Positions 12,501 to 25,700 of a DNA stretch of 64,000 bases are shown here, one piece after another. Below the pieces are notes generated by a model that had not been told where the DNA came from, did not search any database, and worked only from the letters and a program-made list of their open reading frames with translations. Within the stretch, counting starts at the first letter, position 1, and each line of letters opens with the position of its first letter. This DNA comes from Puffinus mauretanicus (lineage: Eukaryota; Chordata; Aves; Procellariiformes; Procellariidae), in NCBI GenBank assembly GCA_023333565.1, contig JAJKFH010003762.1, positions 186,001 through 250,000 on the forward strand. The letters run 5' to 3'. Position numbers and translations under genes: made by a program.

Positions 12501-13400
12501 GGCCAAATGGAAGATAGTAACACGTTCTGCTGAAAACAGATGTATGAGGTTACTAATGGAGGTTTTCCAAGAGTGATTCCTGGGATTGATCATATTTAAT
12601 ATGATCATTGATGACCACGGTGCATACAAACAAAATGGGAAATTCATTGATGACATAAAATAAGGTGCCATTGGCAACAGAGAGAAAGGCATGTATGGAA
12701 TACAGGAGAACCTTATTGATCTGACTGAGAGAGATATGATGGAATTCAATAATACATAACGCCAGGTCATGAATTTACAGACTAAAAATACATATTTTTG
12801 CTCCTAACTGTTAGTTCATCGGTTGGGATACTGGTTCACGAGGATGTCAATGTCACAAAGATCCCATTAACCCCCCTCTCCTCCTTCAAGTGTGGCCTTA
12901 AAATGCATGAGCAGACACGATCAGCAGCCATAGAGGGCATACAAATCTTCTCACACAAGGCCTCAAGAAAGCCCACCTGGAGTTGTGTGTAAGAGGAACA
13001 GCACTTGTAGAAGATGCAGAAAAGGGCAGCTAGGAGAGTGAGGGAATGAAGAATTTTTTATGAAAAAGTTAAAAGCTTGGCAACAAGGGGAAGGCCGAAG
13101 GGGATATGATTGCTCTCTGTTGGTATATCAGGAAGGCTAAATGCAGTGGAAGGAAAATAGCAATTTAGGATTTGGCACTTAAGAAAAAGACTGCAAGTTG
13201 ATCATATAAAAATGAATACACAAAAAATAGAGGAAAGTTTTTAATTAACAGAACTGTGAAATTTTCTAATTACCTAACTGGAATTAAAGAAGACATGATA
13301 AACTGATGTGAAGGAATTATTAAATGATTGCACGCAACAGCAAGGTTTGGACTAGATGATCCAGGAAATCCCCTTTGTCTATATCCAAACTTAGCTTTAA
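12500..13400 (+). mobile_element. Ancient, diverged CR1 LINE 3' fragment
   Basis: The plus strand carries a decayed CR1 in sense orientation. About 12.58-12.67 kb resembles the reverse-transcriptase section around the catalytic motif region (TTTAATATGATCATTGATGA, then a GATGACATAAAATAAGG stretch). About 13.01-13.15 kb matches the segment encoding the CR1 C-terminal part (AGAAAAGGGCAGCTAGGAGA, then GGGGATATGATTGC). About 13.34-13.37 kb matches the typical CR1 3' UTR phrase GGTTTGGACTAGATGATCC. Many stops and indels show it is dead. Ends are approximate and the divergence suggests an old insertion. Confidence 0.65.
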
Positions 13401-16400
13401 AAGTTGACAGGATATTTTTTTCCTTTCCCTCACCTAAAAATAGCAATAATAGTATTATTGGAAGTCACCAGATAGTGCTGTCACAGACAGTTTTACAAGC
13501 TCAGTACGTCCAGACTTCCATTTTTACAGATTATGGCCGAAATGCTATGCAACTGTGTCACATTAAGCATATTTTATGATGTTCCTGCATATGCTATTAA
13601 AGTTTGTTTGCTGCTCAAATCTGTGACTGAACAGGTTCTTAGAAGCAGTGCTACTGCTCAAAGGAAGCACTTTCATATGTAGGTATTAAAATTCCTCTTC
13701 AAATGGTATTTTTACCACTGGGTTGAATGAAGATTGCACTGAATCCTAGGGATGCCAAGCACGTGAAAAAGGTGAAAGCCCAGGATTTTGCTGTCTCATT
13801 TTCTTATTTCCTTCATTGGATCTTTCTTTAAATTAAGTGGAAGGATATTTGTTACCTCGACTGCGACTCAGACTACAGCCTATGAAGACTTTGAACAGAA
13901 GAGTTAAAGGAAAAAGTACACATAGTTGTTACTTAAAAATTTGATAGAGCTCAGATGGGTTTTATCAATTTTGGGCTATTACCACTTCTCATCCACTTTG
14001 TGCTTTAGATATCTGTCCTCCTATAAGGCTAGTCTTTAAAAGTGAGTGTTCTGAATTCATCACTCAAATACTTCAGACGTTGCATTTAGAGTTTACATAA
14101 TAGCCTTATCCTTTGTATTGTGTCCTCTTATCTCATACATTTATAAACTGTTTACCACTACAATTAGAATGACAGAGAAATGGTCCATGAAGGGTAAGAA
14201 CTGATGAATGATTTATAAGTACTTTTAGCAAAAAAGTTGTTCAAGGAAGCTCATCAAGTTCTAGTTCTAGTCTCTGATGTGGGCTCTTTTTTTTTTTTAA
14301 TATAGAATTGAGCATGGCAGTTTGCAATAACACTGCTGTTTGTCTGACAGAGTTAAACTCAAATTGCTCAAATCCCTTTATTACATTGCACCTTTATTTG
14401 GCATATGCCTTCGTCAATATCTTGTCTAAAAGTTTCTTTTTGTGAAGAGACTAAAAGTTTTGTTGTCATACAAGACAACGTAAATGGTTCATTATAACAT
14501 CATCTTGGGAGAAGAAAAGGCTTTTCTGGAGTCAGTGTGGGCTTGTTTGTTACAGATTGCAAAGACTAATTAGGATTCCTGTAAAAGGGTCCATTATGAT
14601 CACCTATTCCGACTTCCTACAACGCTAATGATGTTATTAACATTTAAATTGTTAATATTGGTTTTAATATCAGATATCATTCCTAGATCTATGTTTTATG
14701 AGACATAAAAAAAAAAAGTAATTTTTCAACTTGTTAGCATTTCAATATATTCCATTATTGTTCTCAAACTTTACAAACTAATTTCTGATCTTCAAAGTAA
14801 GTTTGTAGAAATTCATTAGTTGACTCCTAGGTTACCCATGAACATAGGCAAAAGTTACTTCCACTATAAATCATTTTCCTCTTACTATCCAAACCATCAA
14901 TAAAAACTAGCAAAACTTTTCAATAGGCGGTAAGGCTGCTCTGCTCATGTTGTGGATGACAAAAAGTATATATAAATGTAAAACATGCACTTAGAGAAGA
15001 ACTAAGGTTCTTTTCTCTAGGCATAGCATGGCCTTGTTCTGGTTTCTTTACCTTGAATACTTCGGTCCTAAATGGAGTGCTTGGTTTAGTAATTGAATGC
15101 AACTACCTGTTCTGTCACATGTAAGCTAACAAGAAGTTTTCTCCCCAAATGCCTGCTTGCTTCCAAATAGCCTGGAGAGATCTAAGAGAAATATTTTATT
15201 ATATTTACCAGATTTCAAGCCTTCCATAGTCCAGCTTTTAGAAAATAAGCCTTTAGGCAAGTTTTTGAAAGACAAGAGGCTGAAATGATCTGTCAGGAAG
15301 CCCCCAACCCTTTAGTCTGTTAGGAACTCCAAAGCTGTCGGAGAAAGCAAACAGAGACTTTCTCTCCACCTTGCGGCAGGAGAAGCCTCACAGCCTCCTC
15401 TCCTCACCATGTGGGGGCAAGTTAGGGCTCTGCGCTGCAGGGGCAAAGGGAAGGAAAGCTGTCACTGAGAAACATTACTTTACACTCTTAAGAATGGTGG
15501 AAGATCATATAATTAGCCATATGTGTGTGTGCAATTTTTATACAGATAGCTCTACTTGTGAGTTTTCTGCCAATATTCTGCTTTTTAAAAAATTATTATT
15601 TATTATTATTATCTTTTAGGATCAGGGGATTCATTCGGCACCTTTCATGTTGCTGAAAGGTCTTCTGGATGAGTGTCCTCTCTTTCAGCAGGAATCATCT
15701 GTATCTTCCTTCTCTATTTTCAAGCAGAAGGAAAAGTGCAGCAAAATGAAAATGCTCCATTTCCTCTGTAAATATATTTAAAACTTCTAGGGCAACTATT
15801 TGGTAGCCAGTAGCTAGCCAATCCCTCAGTACAAGGAAGCACTTGATAGACATCGTCAAGTTAATCTGTGGCTGTGGGTCAGCCCCCTGAGGAACTGACT
15901 GCTCATATAAGTTACTTCAGGCTGCTCTTGTGTTTTTAGTGCTTTACCTGACCCCAGAGATTTGACCAATCTTCCCTCACAGTATTTTAAATCAAGATGG
16001 GAGCTTCTAAGCAGTAGCCACAGTGCAACATTTCTCTGCCTTTCAGAACTGGAGGGCTACTGACTCCTGAAAAAAAGCAAACCAAACCAAAAGAAGAAAA
16101 TCCATCATTTGTGTCCCATGCCTGGCCTCCTGAGAGTAGGAACAATGCGCAGGTGTCCGTCACTGCCACGGGTTAGGAGCAGACCATGACAATGCTTGCA
16201 TGTAGGCACTGCTTCATGCCTGACTGACTGTGTGGTAATGTGCACGTGTGGTGGTTTCTACATTTGGTTTTCTTGCAGACCTTCTGATGTTCTGTAGACA
16301 CTGACTAGTCCTGGACAACAGGCCAGGTAACACTGCTAGAATATTGTGCCCACTAACCGTGGAGATACAGCAACCAGGGTAGGTGGAAAATAAATATATC

Positions 16401-16720
16401 ACATACTTGGTGTGCTGCAATCCACAGGTAGTGGCAACATTTCCACACTATTTGGGAAATATTTGTGTTGCCTTCATGCATATCAGAGTGATTTGTGCAG
16501 AAAGAAAACTGCTTTCTTCTGGTGGTCTATTTTTTCTGATACTCAACCTAGTGATTTATTCATAGGACCTTGGAAATGGATGTATTTTAGCAGACGTATT
16601 ATCTATGTGAATCACCATCCCACCTCTGAATGGTCAAAACAAGGAAACACACTGGAAGGTACAAAAAGCCCTATGACAATCTGATGTGAGGTGATTTGTC
16701 CTCTCATTGTTGCCTCCAGC
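13400..16720. other. Intergenic, no gene seen
   Basis: AT-rich sequence with a TTA/ATT microsatellite at about 15,590-15,612 and short A or T homopolymers near 14.29 and 14.71 kb. No gene, RNA or well-supported mobile element recognised. Confidence 0.55.
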
Positions 16721-17357
16721 TCATAGAATCATAGAATCATTAAGGTTGGAAAAGACCTCTAAGATCATCGAGTCCAACCGTCAACCCAACACCACCATGC
16801 CCACTAAACCATGTCCGTAAGCGCCTCATCTACACGTCTTTTAAATACTTCCAGGGATGGTGACTCAACCACTTCCCTGGGCAGCCTGTTCCAAGGCCTG
16901 ACCACTCTTTCAGTAAAGAAATTTCTCCTAATGTCCAGTCTAAACCTCCCTGGCAACTTGAGGCCATTTCCTCTCGTCCTATCGCTGGTTACTTGGAGAA
17001 GAGACCAACACCCACCTCGCTACAACCTCCTTTCAGGCAGTTGGCGGCGATGAGGTCTCCCCTCAGCCTCCTCTTCTCCAGGCTAAACAGTCCCAGTTCC
17101 CTCAGCGCTCCTCTCACAAGACTTGTGCTCCAGGCCCTTCACCAGCCGTTGCCCTTCTCTGGACACGCTCCAGCACCTCCATGTCCTTCTTGTAGTGAGG
17201 GGCCCAAAACTGAACACAGGATTCGAGGTGCGGCCTCACCAGTGCCGAGTACAGGGGCACCATCACCTCCCTACTCCTGCTGGCCACACTATTTCTGATA
17301 CAGGCCAGGATGCCGTTGGCCTTCTTGGCCACCTGGGCACACTGCCGGCTCATGTTC
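16721..17357 (-). mobile_element. 5'-truncated avian CR1 LINE (best preserved copy in window)
   Basis: The plus strand begins with TCATAGAATCATAGAATCAT, the reverse complement of the canonical CR1 3' terminal octamer repeat, so the element is on the minus strand with its 3' end at 16,721. It continues through the 3' UTR and the C-terminal part of ORF2; in minus-strand translation the conserved segments [18 protein letters not shown] and [20 protein letters not shown] are readable from about 17,355 to 17,180. The frame then breaks near 17,144, apparently by loss of two bases after RRAT, and another small indel follows, so the copy is inactive. The 5' end lies at about 17,357, typical 5' truncation. 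Similarity to the consensus is high, so this insertion is much younger than the others in the window. Confidence 0.93.
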
Positions 17358-19310
17358 ACATTATACTGCCTTCCAGAAATGACTGTCTTAAATCTTGAAG
17401 CACAAGATCTTTGCTTTGTGCTAGCATCAACCACCAGAAAGATGCACCCTGAAATACCTCACAGTCCAGTCTCTGAGTTTTCCAAGACTCTCAGTTAGTG
17501 ACAACCCATGGTAATAAAGTCTGTCTGTGTGTTTCTAATCAAGCCTTTCTTCCCAAGGTTACTGAGAAGTTTAGATGTGCTCCTTTACTGATATATTGAG
17601 ATCAGAAATTTTTTATATTGACTTCCCAATCTTCAAGCTACAGATTTTACATTAACATTGGCAAGACATAACAAAAGAAGAATGACATACCTTAGGTCTG
17701 TACACAGCCACTGAAGGCTACTTACACATCATTTCACAGCATACGGCACGATCTAGCAGAGGCAGAAAGGAAGTCTAGCAATGATTTTGGTGCTATACAG
17801 AAGAGAGAGAGTTTCCTTCCTCAAACCCACTAATGGTTTAATCCACATTTCAAGTCAGTCAAAAGATTTTTAACTGTCAGATCATGGTTGCACATAAACC
17901 ATTTCAACTTAAATAACACAAGCTTTTTACATGATTAAAGGTAATTTTGTAACTCTAAGGGTACATTCTAAGCATGAAGTATCATTAAAAACACTAGCAA
18001 ATATGAATGTAAGTCAGATAATTTATAAGGAAGTAATTTTAGAAACACATTTTTCACCAGCTGATGTGGAATGTTTAGTCTCTGTACTTCAGCCAGCATG
18101 AACAGTGAAAATATGGTACTTTCCTGTATACTAGCACAGTGCCACAACTTTTGGGTTGCACACATTTAGACTGATACGAACATTTATCTAGAAGGCTTTA
18201 ATTGCACACAGTTTATTTGCTTTTTTTGTTTCACTTTTATGGATTAAAAAAAAAAAATCCCATTTCAGCTTAGAACATTAACCTCAACATGAGTGAAATT
18301 CTAGCAAAGAGGCAAAACCACACTCGTGCTCCCCACTTAAATAAAGGACTTCTATAGGAATAGTTCGTGTTGCAGCCAATGTTGTGACTCTCCCGAAGTT
18401 AATAAAAATGCGAACTCCTTTACACATGGGACAAACCTGAAGCTTTAACAGATGACCACAAGAGGTCATCATTGCTCCATGAGAACAGTTTCTCTGTAGT
18501 CTGGTAAGAAAAACATTGGTGTCTTCTCAAGTGTATTGGATTTACTCAATATTTACACGAGTTAAAGAACTAAGCATAAAACTGGCATAACTGAGATTGT
18601 TTTGTCTTCTTCATTTAAAAAAAAAGTTTCTGCAATAAATTCAAAGCTATTTCTTAAAATGTGTACCTTTATCTTTAATACATCCTTTCTCACTTTCCTT
18701 AAATTTCTTTCTTGAACTTTTCCACACGCTGATAGTTCACCTTTAACACAAGGATAAAGGAAGAGGATATTATTTGGGATATTTTTCTTGCTAGGAGAAA
18801 CAGCTACTTATGAGTCCAAAAGAATGGATGGAAAATCACAGTTCATGTCCTTCCTTAAGAGATCTTTTGAACTTCTACAATCAACCCTGTCCCTTGTCCC
18901 ATTCTAAACTTTAAAAAACAGTTGAAATATTACAGAAATGCTTCTCTCTCTACTTTCTTATCTGATACAAGGCTCTCTCTCTAGCATAAAGAGATAGAAA
19001 ATTTTGAAAACTGTTTTATACTCAAAGCCCTCCAGAGATTCTCTTACCTTAGAAGCTTGCCAATTTCTTTTCACATAATCTCTTGAAAATTATAGACTTT
19101 CTTAACCACCATTGCACCTAAAAATTGTTATCTAGGAACCCATCTCATGTCCTAACAGGAGCTTCACCCATCTCATGTATTTACAGGAGCTTCCTTTCGT
19201 CTTGTCCTGGCAAATGCAATCTTGCCAGATTTAGGCCAATTCAGAGTACTGTTAAAATGAGATCATAATCTTATCTTGGCCCTTCCCCCCCTTTTCTTTA
19301 TATTCCTCCA
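17358..19310. other. Intergenic, no gene seen
   Basis: AT-rich DNA with short poly(A) tracts near 18.25 and 18.62 kb and a two-copy 28-bp tandem repeat at 19,139-19,194. No gene recognised. Confidence 0.55.
19139..19194. repeat. Two-copy 28-bp tandem duplication
   Basis: CCCATCTCATG...ACAGGAGCTTC occurs twice with a 28-bp period (19,139-19,166 and 19,167-19,194). I count four mismatches between copies, three of them clustered just after CATGT. Confidence 0.85.
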
Positions 19311-19780
19311 CTAGCTCTTCCTTCCTGATCACACCAAATTTTTCCTACCAACTTCACCTTGAGGGGCATCGCAATCTCTCTTGGGTTTGCCACTGCTGCA
19401 TCCTCACCCACCTTGCCATCCCTCTGCCCATGCTGCCAATCTCTGCTGCCCACTAATTTCCAAAAACCTCTGCCACGCTTTCTTCCACGTGCCTCACACA
19501 GAAAAGCAAATCACTTTGTCTTCCTTCAAAAACCTCCTGAAAACCAATGTCAATTATTCAAATGGCAAAATATCAAACCCAATGCAGTCAGGCAACCAAT
19601 TTGCTTTGATCACTGCCAATTCTCCTTACCTCATTCTTTCCCAGTCTTTCTCATAAGCTCATCTGTATCCAGCTGTAAGCTCTTTGAAGGGGCACCATCT
19701 GTATTTTTATGATCCCTTATGCAATATTGTCCCACTCCATCCTAAGGGCTTCTATGCAATGAAATCAAATAAGCACAGAT
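19310..19780 (+). mobile_element. Possible L2/CR1-like ancient LINE 3' remnant
   Basis: The pyrimidine-rich block resembles the 3' part of old L2-type LINEs: a CTTCCTTCAAAAACCTCCTGAAAAC stretch like the family's 'fragments of helper C-rich' region near 19.52 kb, then AGCTGTAAGCTCTTTGAAGG near 19.67 kb, which resembles the 'TGTAAGCTC...GGGCA' phrase of L2/MIR 3' ends. Similarity is weak and patchy, and no frame survives. It could instead be chance similarity in pyrimidine-rich DNA. Confidence 0.35.
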
Positions 19781-22700
19781 TAAGGGTTTAAGTTATGAGG
19801 AAAATGGCTTGCATAACTTATTTAATGTGGAGACATGGCCAGTCTGGGAATGGGTTTGAATGTCAGCAAATTCCACCTGGTTTCAAGCAACACAGTGAAC
19901 AATTTAAAACAAAAGTATTATCTTGGCTACAGACTGCCTTCATTTGGGACTTATATGACTCCAGAGCATGTTTCCAAATCCAGTCATGATAAAGACAGTA
20001 TCAAATTCACTGAAATCAACAGCAAACTCCCATTGATTTTCAGCAGAGCTGGGATTTCATCCTCAGCTAGGTAGGCAGTTCAGAATCACATCAGCACAAA
20101 GAAATTGTTGTAGTGGCCATAGTCTCATCTGGTGATATCACCATGGAAACCTCATCACAGATCAAAGCTAATAATCCAGTAGCATTCAATTAGCACCAGT
20201 GTCAGGCCACTCTCATGAGCAGCTACGATTTATTGAAATACTAAAAGCTTGCAGGACAGATACTGCAAAAGGAAAGAAAACCAATTAATTAATTTCATGG
20301 ATATATTACAACATGCAAATTTTCTAGCTATAGAGTATATTTGTCATTGTACTTTAAAATTATTTTTAAATAAAGAATTCCACAATTAATATTTATTTCA
20401 TATTTTATCCATGACTGTCCTTATCTCACTTTTTCTAACCAGCATTGCTGTTAACTAACATTAGAGAAACAGAGATTCAAAGTGAAAAAGAATTATGTTG
20501 GAGAAATAAATGTACGTTCGACTTGCAGTACAGACAAAATGTGTTACATATTCTGAATAATTGTATACAACTAATATATAAGAAAAGCACAGTATTGTGG
20601 CTTACATTTGAAAGCTGTAATATACTGACTAGCTCTATCAAATAGATGACTTTGTCCTCATGTAGAGATTTGGTTATTTTTTTACACTATATGAATCATA
20701 GTCTAACATTCAACAACTGTGAATCTAACTAGATTACTAAACCTGAAAAAATACATGTTTTTATGTTACATCAAGAGGAATGTGATAAAAAAAATACCAT
20801 CTAAAATTGTCTAACTTATTATGGCTATTTCCTGTAGTGTAACAAAAACAACTCCAATTGTTTTACATCTCTATTGTATTTTCCATGAAAACTGCAACAT
20901 ACTTTACGCAAGCAAAGTTCTCTTAATTCCTATACCAAATATTAGCCTTAACGTAAGATTTCGTATCTTCCATCTTCCATCAAATGAACATTGTCTGCTA
21001 AATCATATTATGCATATGCACAGATACTCTGTTAATTAATGCCCAAGTGTTACAAAAGAACGCCAGCTTTCATTACTCTGCTAAATCAGTTATTTTATAG
21101 CCACAGATGAATCCAGCACAGTTCTGCAATCAGTACTGAATTCAGGCCCTTTTAGGTAGTTCAAAGTTCAATATCCCCTGCACATTTCATGAAATGAGGA
21201 AAAACTGATGACAGAGTTTTCATTCCTTTTTATTCACAAATCCTGTACAAAACCGTGATTCCTTCGGTGTTCAAGGGAAACCCCTCCCCTCAAATTTCTC
21301 TGCTCATGGCTTCAATCCAGCATTTGATCCCAAACATCTCCTGCCCAAAGTAACTGCCTTTCTTGTAGCTGTATCTAGTAATCCTTTGTAGCATCTTCTC
21401 TCAGCTTATCTGTTCTGTCTGCTGATTCCCTGCAAATGGCTAGATAAGGAGCCAGAAAGTTTAGCTGGGTTTATCTCTTAAAGCCACAGAAGCTTTCCCT
21501 GCATTATCAAGTTTTCCAGGCATAACTACACCAGGGAAGGTGGCAAAGAATCCCAAGTGACAAGGGAAAGGGGTGCTATAGAGACTACACCACACCCTGG
21601 CTTAGCTAGTGCCACTGTAAGAAATGGTATTTCTTCTCCTGCCTTACGTTATGCCTCTGTTACAGGACTTGGCCAGTGCAGACATGCTACATGCGGCCAT
21701 GCTGTACTCTAGCTTGCTACCACGTACCGTGGTTTTAGGCTGTTGTCTCTGTTTTGAGTGATGCGCCTCCTACATCAGCTACACTTTACTCAGAAATATG
21801 ACTTCATGAAGCCATTGCAAAGGGGTGGATTGGAAGTCCCATCTGTTAGTGCTGAATATTTAATCCAATGTGTTTCAAAACAAAGGGAAAAGAAGTCTCC
21901 TGCTTTCTTCCTTTCTGTGTGATGACTTTCCACAGCTGAGATCTTTGCACGTTCCGCAGCTCGAGACTGCGTATCTTGCCCTTTTCTCTCACACAGCTTA
22001 TGGAAGCACTCAAACACCTAGCATATTCTGGGGACTTCTTTCTCTCTCTCTCTCCCAGTTTTACTTTGCTCAGTTTTGTTGAATGAGTTACTATTTCAAA
22101 GCAAATAAATATTAATACGAGATATTTAGGAATTTGAATTTCTTGTGTAAGAACAACTGCAATTTTACTTTCCTTTCAGCTTGTAGGAACCAGCTCTGAA
22201 GTCAGCACAAAAGGCATGAAAAGCTGCAACAGGAAAGGCAAACACAGCTAGGAGCTGAAAGTGCAGAAAAAGGATTAGGCGTGCAGACCAACAAGCAACC
22301 AGGGATTTACCACTACAACCCTATAACCACGTGGGCCCACTTGTTAGGGCCAAGCGCTGGAGCAAGGTTGTATCGCGAAGGACCCACGGCCAGAAACAGA
22401 AACTGAGATAACAGCTAAGTCCCACGAGCTCAGGACAGAAACCAGGATGTGAGCCAACAGAGGTGGCACAGTCACCACAAGCTCCAGCTGCTGCCCAGCC
22501 AGGAGACCTCTATTGCCTGCCCTGTATGAGCAGAACCCCCCAGCTGCCAGTCACAGCAGGGGCACCCCTGGGATTACCCGGGGCTGGCCAAGAGGTTTTG
22601 CTCATCAGTCAACTGCCAACAAGCCTCAGCTAGGGAAAACCTCGCAGCCCTGTCAGTGAGTGATTTGATAGGCAGCAAGGATGTTCTCTTTCAGTCAATA

Positions 22701-25700
22701 ATGAACAAAAGCTTTTGAGGGCTGCTAATGTGTAATGGGCTATGGGAGGTGCCATCTTCTATCAGACGATGAAAGCGGAAGGTCTGTTTCTGTAAAATTC
22801 CCTGAAGGAAAGGCAATAAGAATTGCGTGGCAACCCATTTCCAGGCTGGATAATTGTATTTCATGTTTATCTGCATTTTTCTCTGCGTCCTTCTTTTCCA
22901 AGGATGTCTGTAGTATTCCTGCACCCTATTTATTAGCTGCAACTGCTCCACAAGAGATGTAGCTGCACAACAGAGATAGGGCAGCAAACTCTCTGCAGAT
23001 AATATTTGACCAGCTTTCAATAACTGCTTTTATTTTAGCACCTCAGTTCCAGCTTTGTTCTTAGATGGGCTGTTTCATGCAGAGTTCTCTGTAAGCCTCT
23101 AATGTACATTGCTACATAAAGTATCAGCAATAAGAAAATCACTCCAAACTTTGCATCAGCTTCACCTCTGATGCAAACAATGCCATCTGCCAGCTACCTA
23201 AACATTTGGATGAGGTCAGCACCAGGCTGAAGAGCAACTGTTGAAGTTGAATCCAAGGAAACCTGATGTCATGGCAGATCGGGTTACTGAACATATCATT
23301 TCTTTAGCTTTCTTTCAGGACACCCTCCCAGTGCTCTTTAAGAGATGCACAGATATTCACTGAGACTCCTTACGCTTGTGCCTACCCAATCATGAAATGA
23401 AAAAAATGACACCATTCTCTAAAAAGTATTGCTTCAAAACCTGCATCTTGCCTTCTCAGGGTCAAACTTGGACTCACTCACCAACTTTGTGACACCCGTG
23501 GTGAAAAAACCAGCCTTTTAGAAAAGCTCTGGTAAGTTCATAGCAGAGGTCCATTTACTCAGAGCTCAGCCTGCTGCAAGCGTACCACAGAAGAACCTGG
23601 TTCCCCTGAGAGCAGAGGGTGGCTTCAGAGCTTCCCGCTGTGAAAGCCCTCCGTGGGAAAGGGCTGCGGCAGAGAGGACCCAGCAGGCCCCGCTGGCGGA
23701 CACCTGGCCGGCTGCAGCGTGCAGCCTGCGAGTGCCGCAGCTCTGCCGGGCGCTCTGGCTCTCACCCTGCCACAGCACCTAACCGGCTCTGCTGATTCTG
23801 CAGATACCATGATAACTTGTGTTCGAAGGCCATTGTATAAACCTTTCAGCCATTCATTTCTTCCTAACTTGACCTCTGTGGATAGCCTTCAGGTGTCTTA
23901 ATTCTTTGCATTGTATTCATTCCTGGAATGTCTTAATATTCATCTACAGAGCTGCCTACTCACCTCATTTAACTTCGCTTGTGCCACACCATGGGGGGTG
24001 GGAGCGATGGCATCCGAGAGATTAAGATGAGATGACAGACCTGCAGGTGGGGGAGGCTGTGACACAAGCGTGCCCCTGGGTCCCGGCGCGAGGCGGAGGT
24101 ACGGCAAGACTGGGATGACAGCGGGGGCAGAGGGACCCAGGGGCAGACTGGGCGAGTGTCTCCCTGAAAGCGCCAGACTCGGTAGGCCCGGCGTGAAAAC
24201 GCAACTAGGTAAAGCGTAATGTTAACATATGCTCAGTGAGTAAGCTCTGAAATTCTCTCCCTTGCATTCTCCCAGCACCTTCAGCAAGTACTTGCAGGCT
24301 GTCACTCGCATTTCACACGTACTCTCCTCATTGCCAAGTACCTCCAATCCCCAACCCACCAACGGATGAACGTTACGGTCAACACCCGATACCGTGCAAA
24401 GCTAGACAGATCCACCAGCGACTGCGGAGGCACTTGCTGAGCTTGAGAGGGGGACGTGTGCGCAGGGCTCTGAACACATCACTTTCACCTTTCACACAAG
24501 TGATCCCATTTTGGTTGTACATTTTTAAGGATCTTAATTAGGGGTCTTTCTTTGATCTTCCTGGGAACTTTAAAAGACCTGGGAGAAACTGCTGGGACGC
24601 TGAATTTACTTTAGTCCCTGAAACCTCATGAATAAATTCAGCAAGCTATGTTTCTTGACAATCCAGTTATTTGATAGCCTTGATTAAACCTTTTTAGAAT
24701 GACTGGAGGCTCTGGATGTTATTTATTCATATTTGAGCACAGAACAGTCACTCATGCATAGAAATCCTCAGTGACTCACAAAATGACGTGCTTATTTATG
24801 CATAGCAATCCTCAGTAACTCACGCAGTGACACACTCCTACCCAGACATACTTGGTAACATGCACAGTGACAGACTGGCCCAGAGCACTTATTTTAGAAA
24901 TCCTCGCAGGCTCCCACAAGGGCTTCCTCTCCCTTGAACCTGAAAACAAAACTCCTCAGCGACTCCAGCCCACACTGCCAAACACGCTCATCCACCTCCT
25001 TCTCCGAGTTGAGCCTTTTCTCACCACTGTGGCATTTCCCTGCTGAGGGTTGCCCTAAGGTCACTAATGCATTTATGAAAGGAAATCTCATTTTCACTAC
25101 CTTCACATTCTAATATCTTAATGCCAAAGAGCTGCTGTTCTGCTTTTTGGGTTTTATTTTGTTTTGTTTTATATTAAACAAACATTACATGACAATCAAG
25201 GGGATGAGATGGCTCAGGGGACTGGTAATGGTCTGTGAAGCCTTTCCTTTCTAGGCCAGTGCTCCAATTCATTCTAGACTGTTTTAGCTGGATTTAACAT
25301 TGGAAAAAAGTATGCTCATTTAAAGGGTCTGAGCTCTCTGAAATGGATTAGATTTAAAATGAACTGACCAGTGACAAAAATACCACTATGCAAATAAACT
25401 CCACCAAGCAGCCACTTGAAAAAAACAAATGGAAGTAACATTTTACTTCAGCTGGGTAATGATACAAATGGAAATGCTCTGGAAACATACTGGCTGCCAG
25501 GGGCATCCCATCCATCTTCCAGCCCAAATCTGTTACACAACTAGCTTTTGCAGGATGCCCGGAAGGTCTTCAAGCTCAGAGTGGGTCAGACCAAGAGAAG
25601 CTGGCAGTGACCAAAAGTTATTGCTACCTAACTTCACTAATCATCATGCAAATAGCAAATTCATAGCCTCAAGGCCCTATTCCTTGTAGGCAAACATTTA

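Noticed and set aside
17114..17434. A minus-strand open frame that looks like a protein gene
   Set aside because: It is the decayed C-terminal part of CR1 LINE ORF2, plus unrelated flanking sequence at its start, not a host gene.
22160..22680. A GC-richer block suspected to be an LTR or other mobile element
   Set aside because: I could not find terminal repeats, a primer-binding site or any recognisable element sequence.
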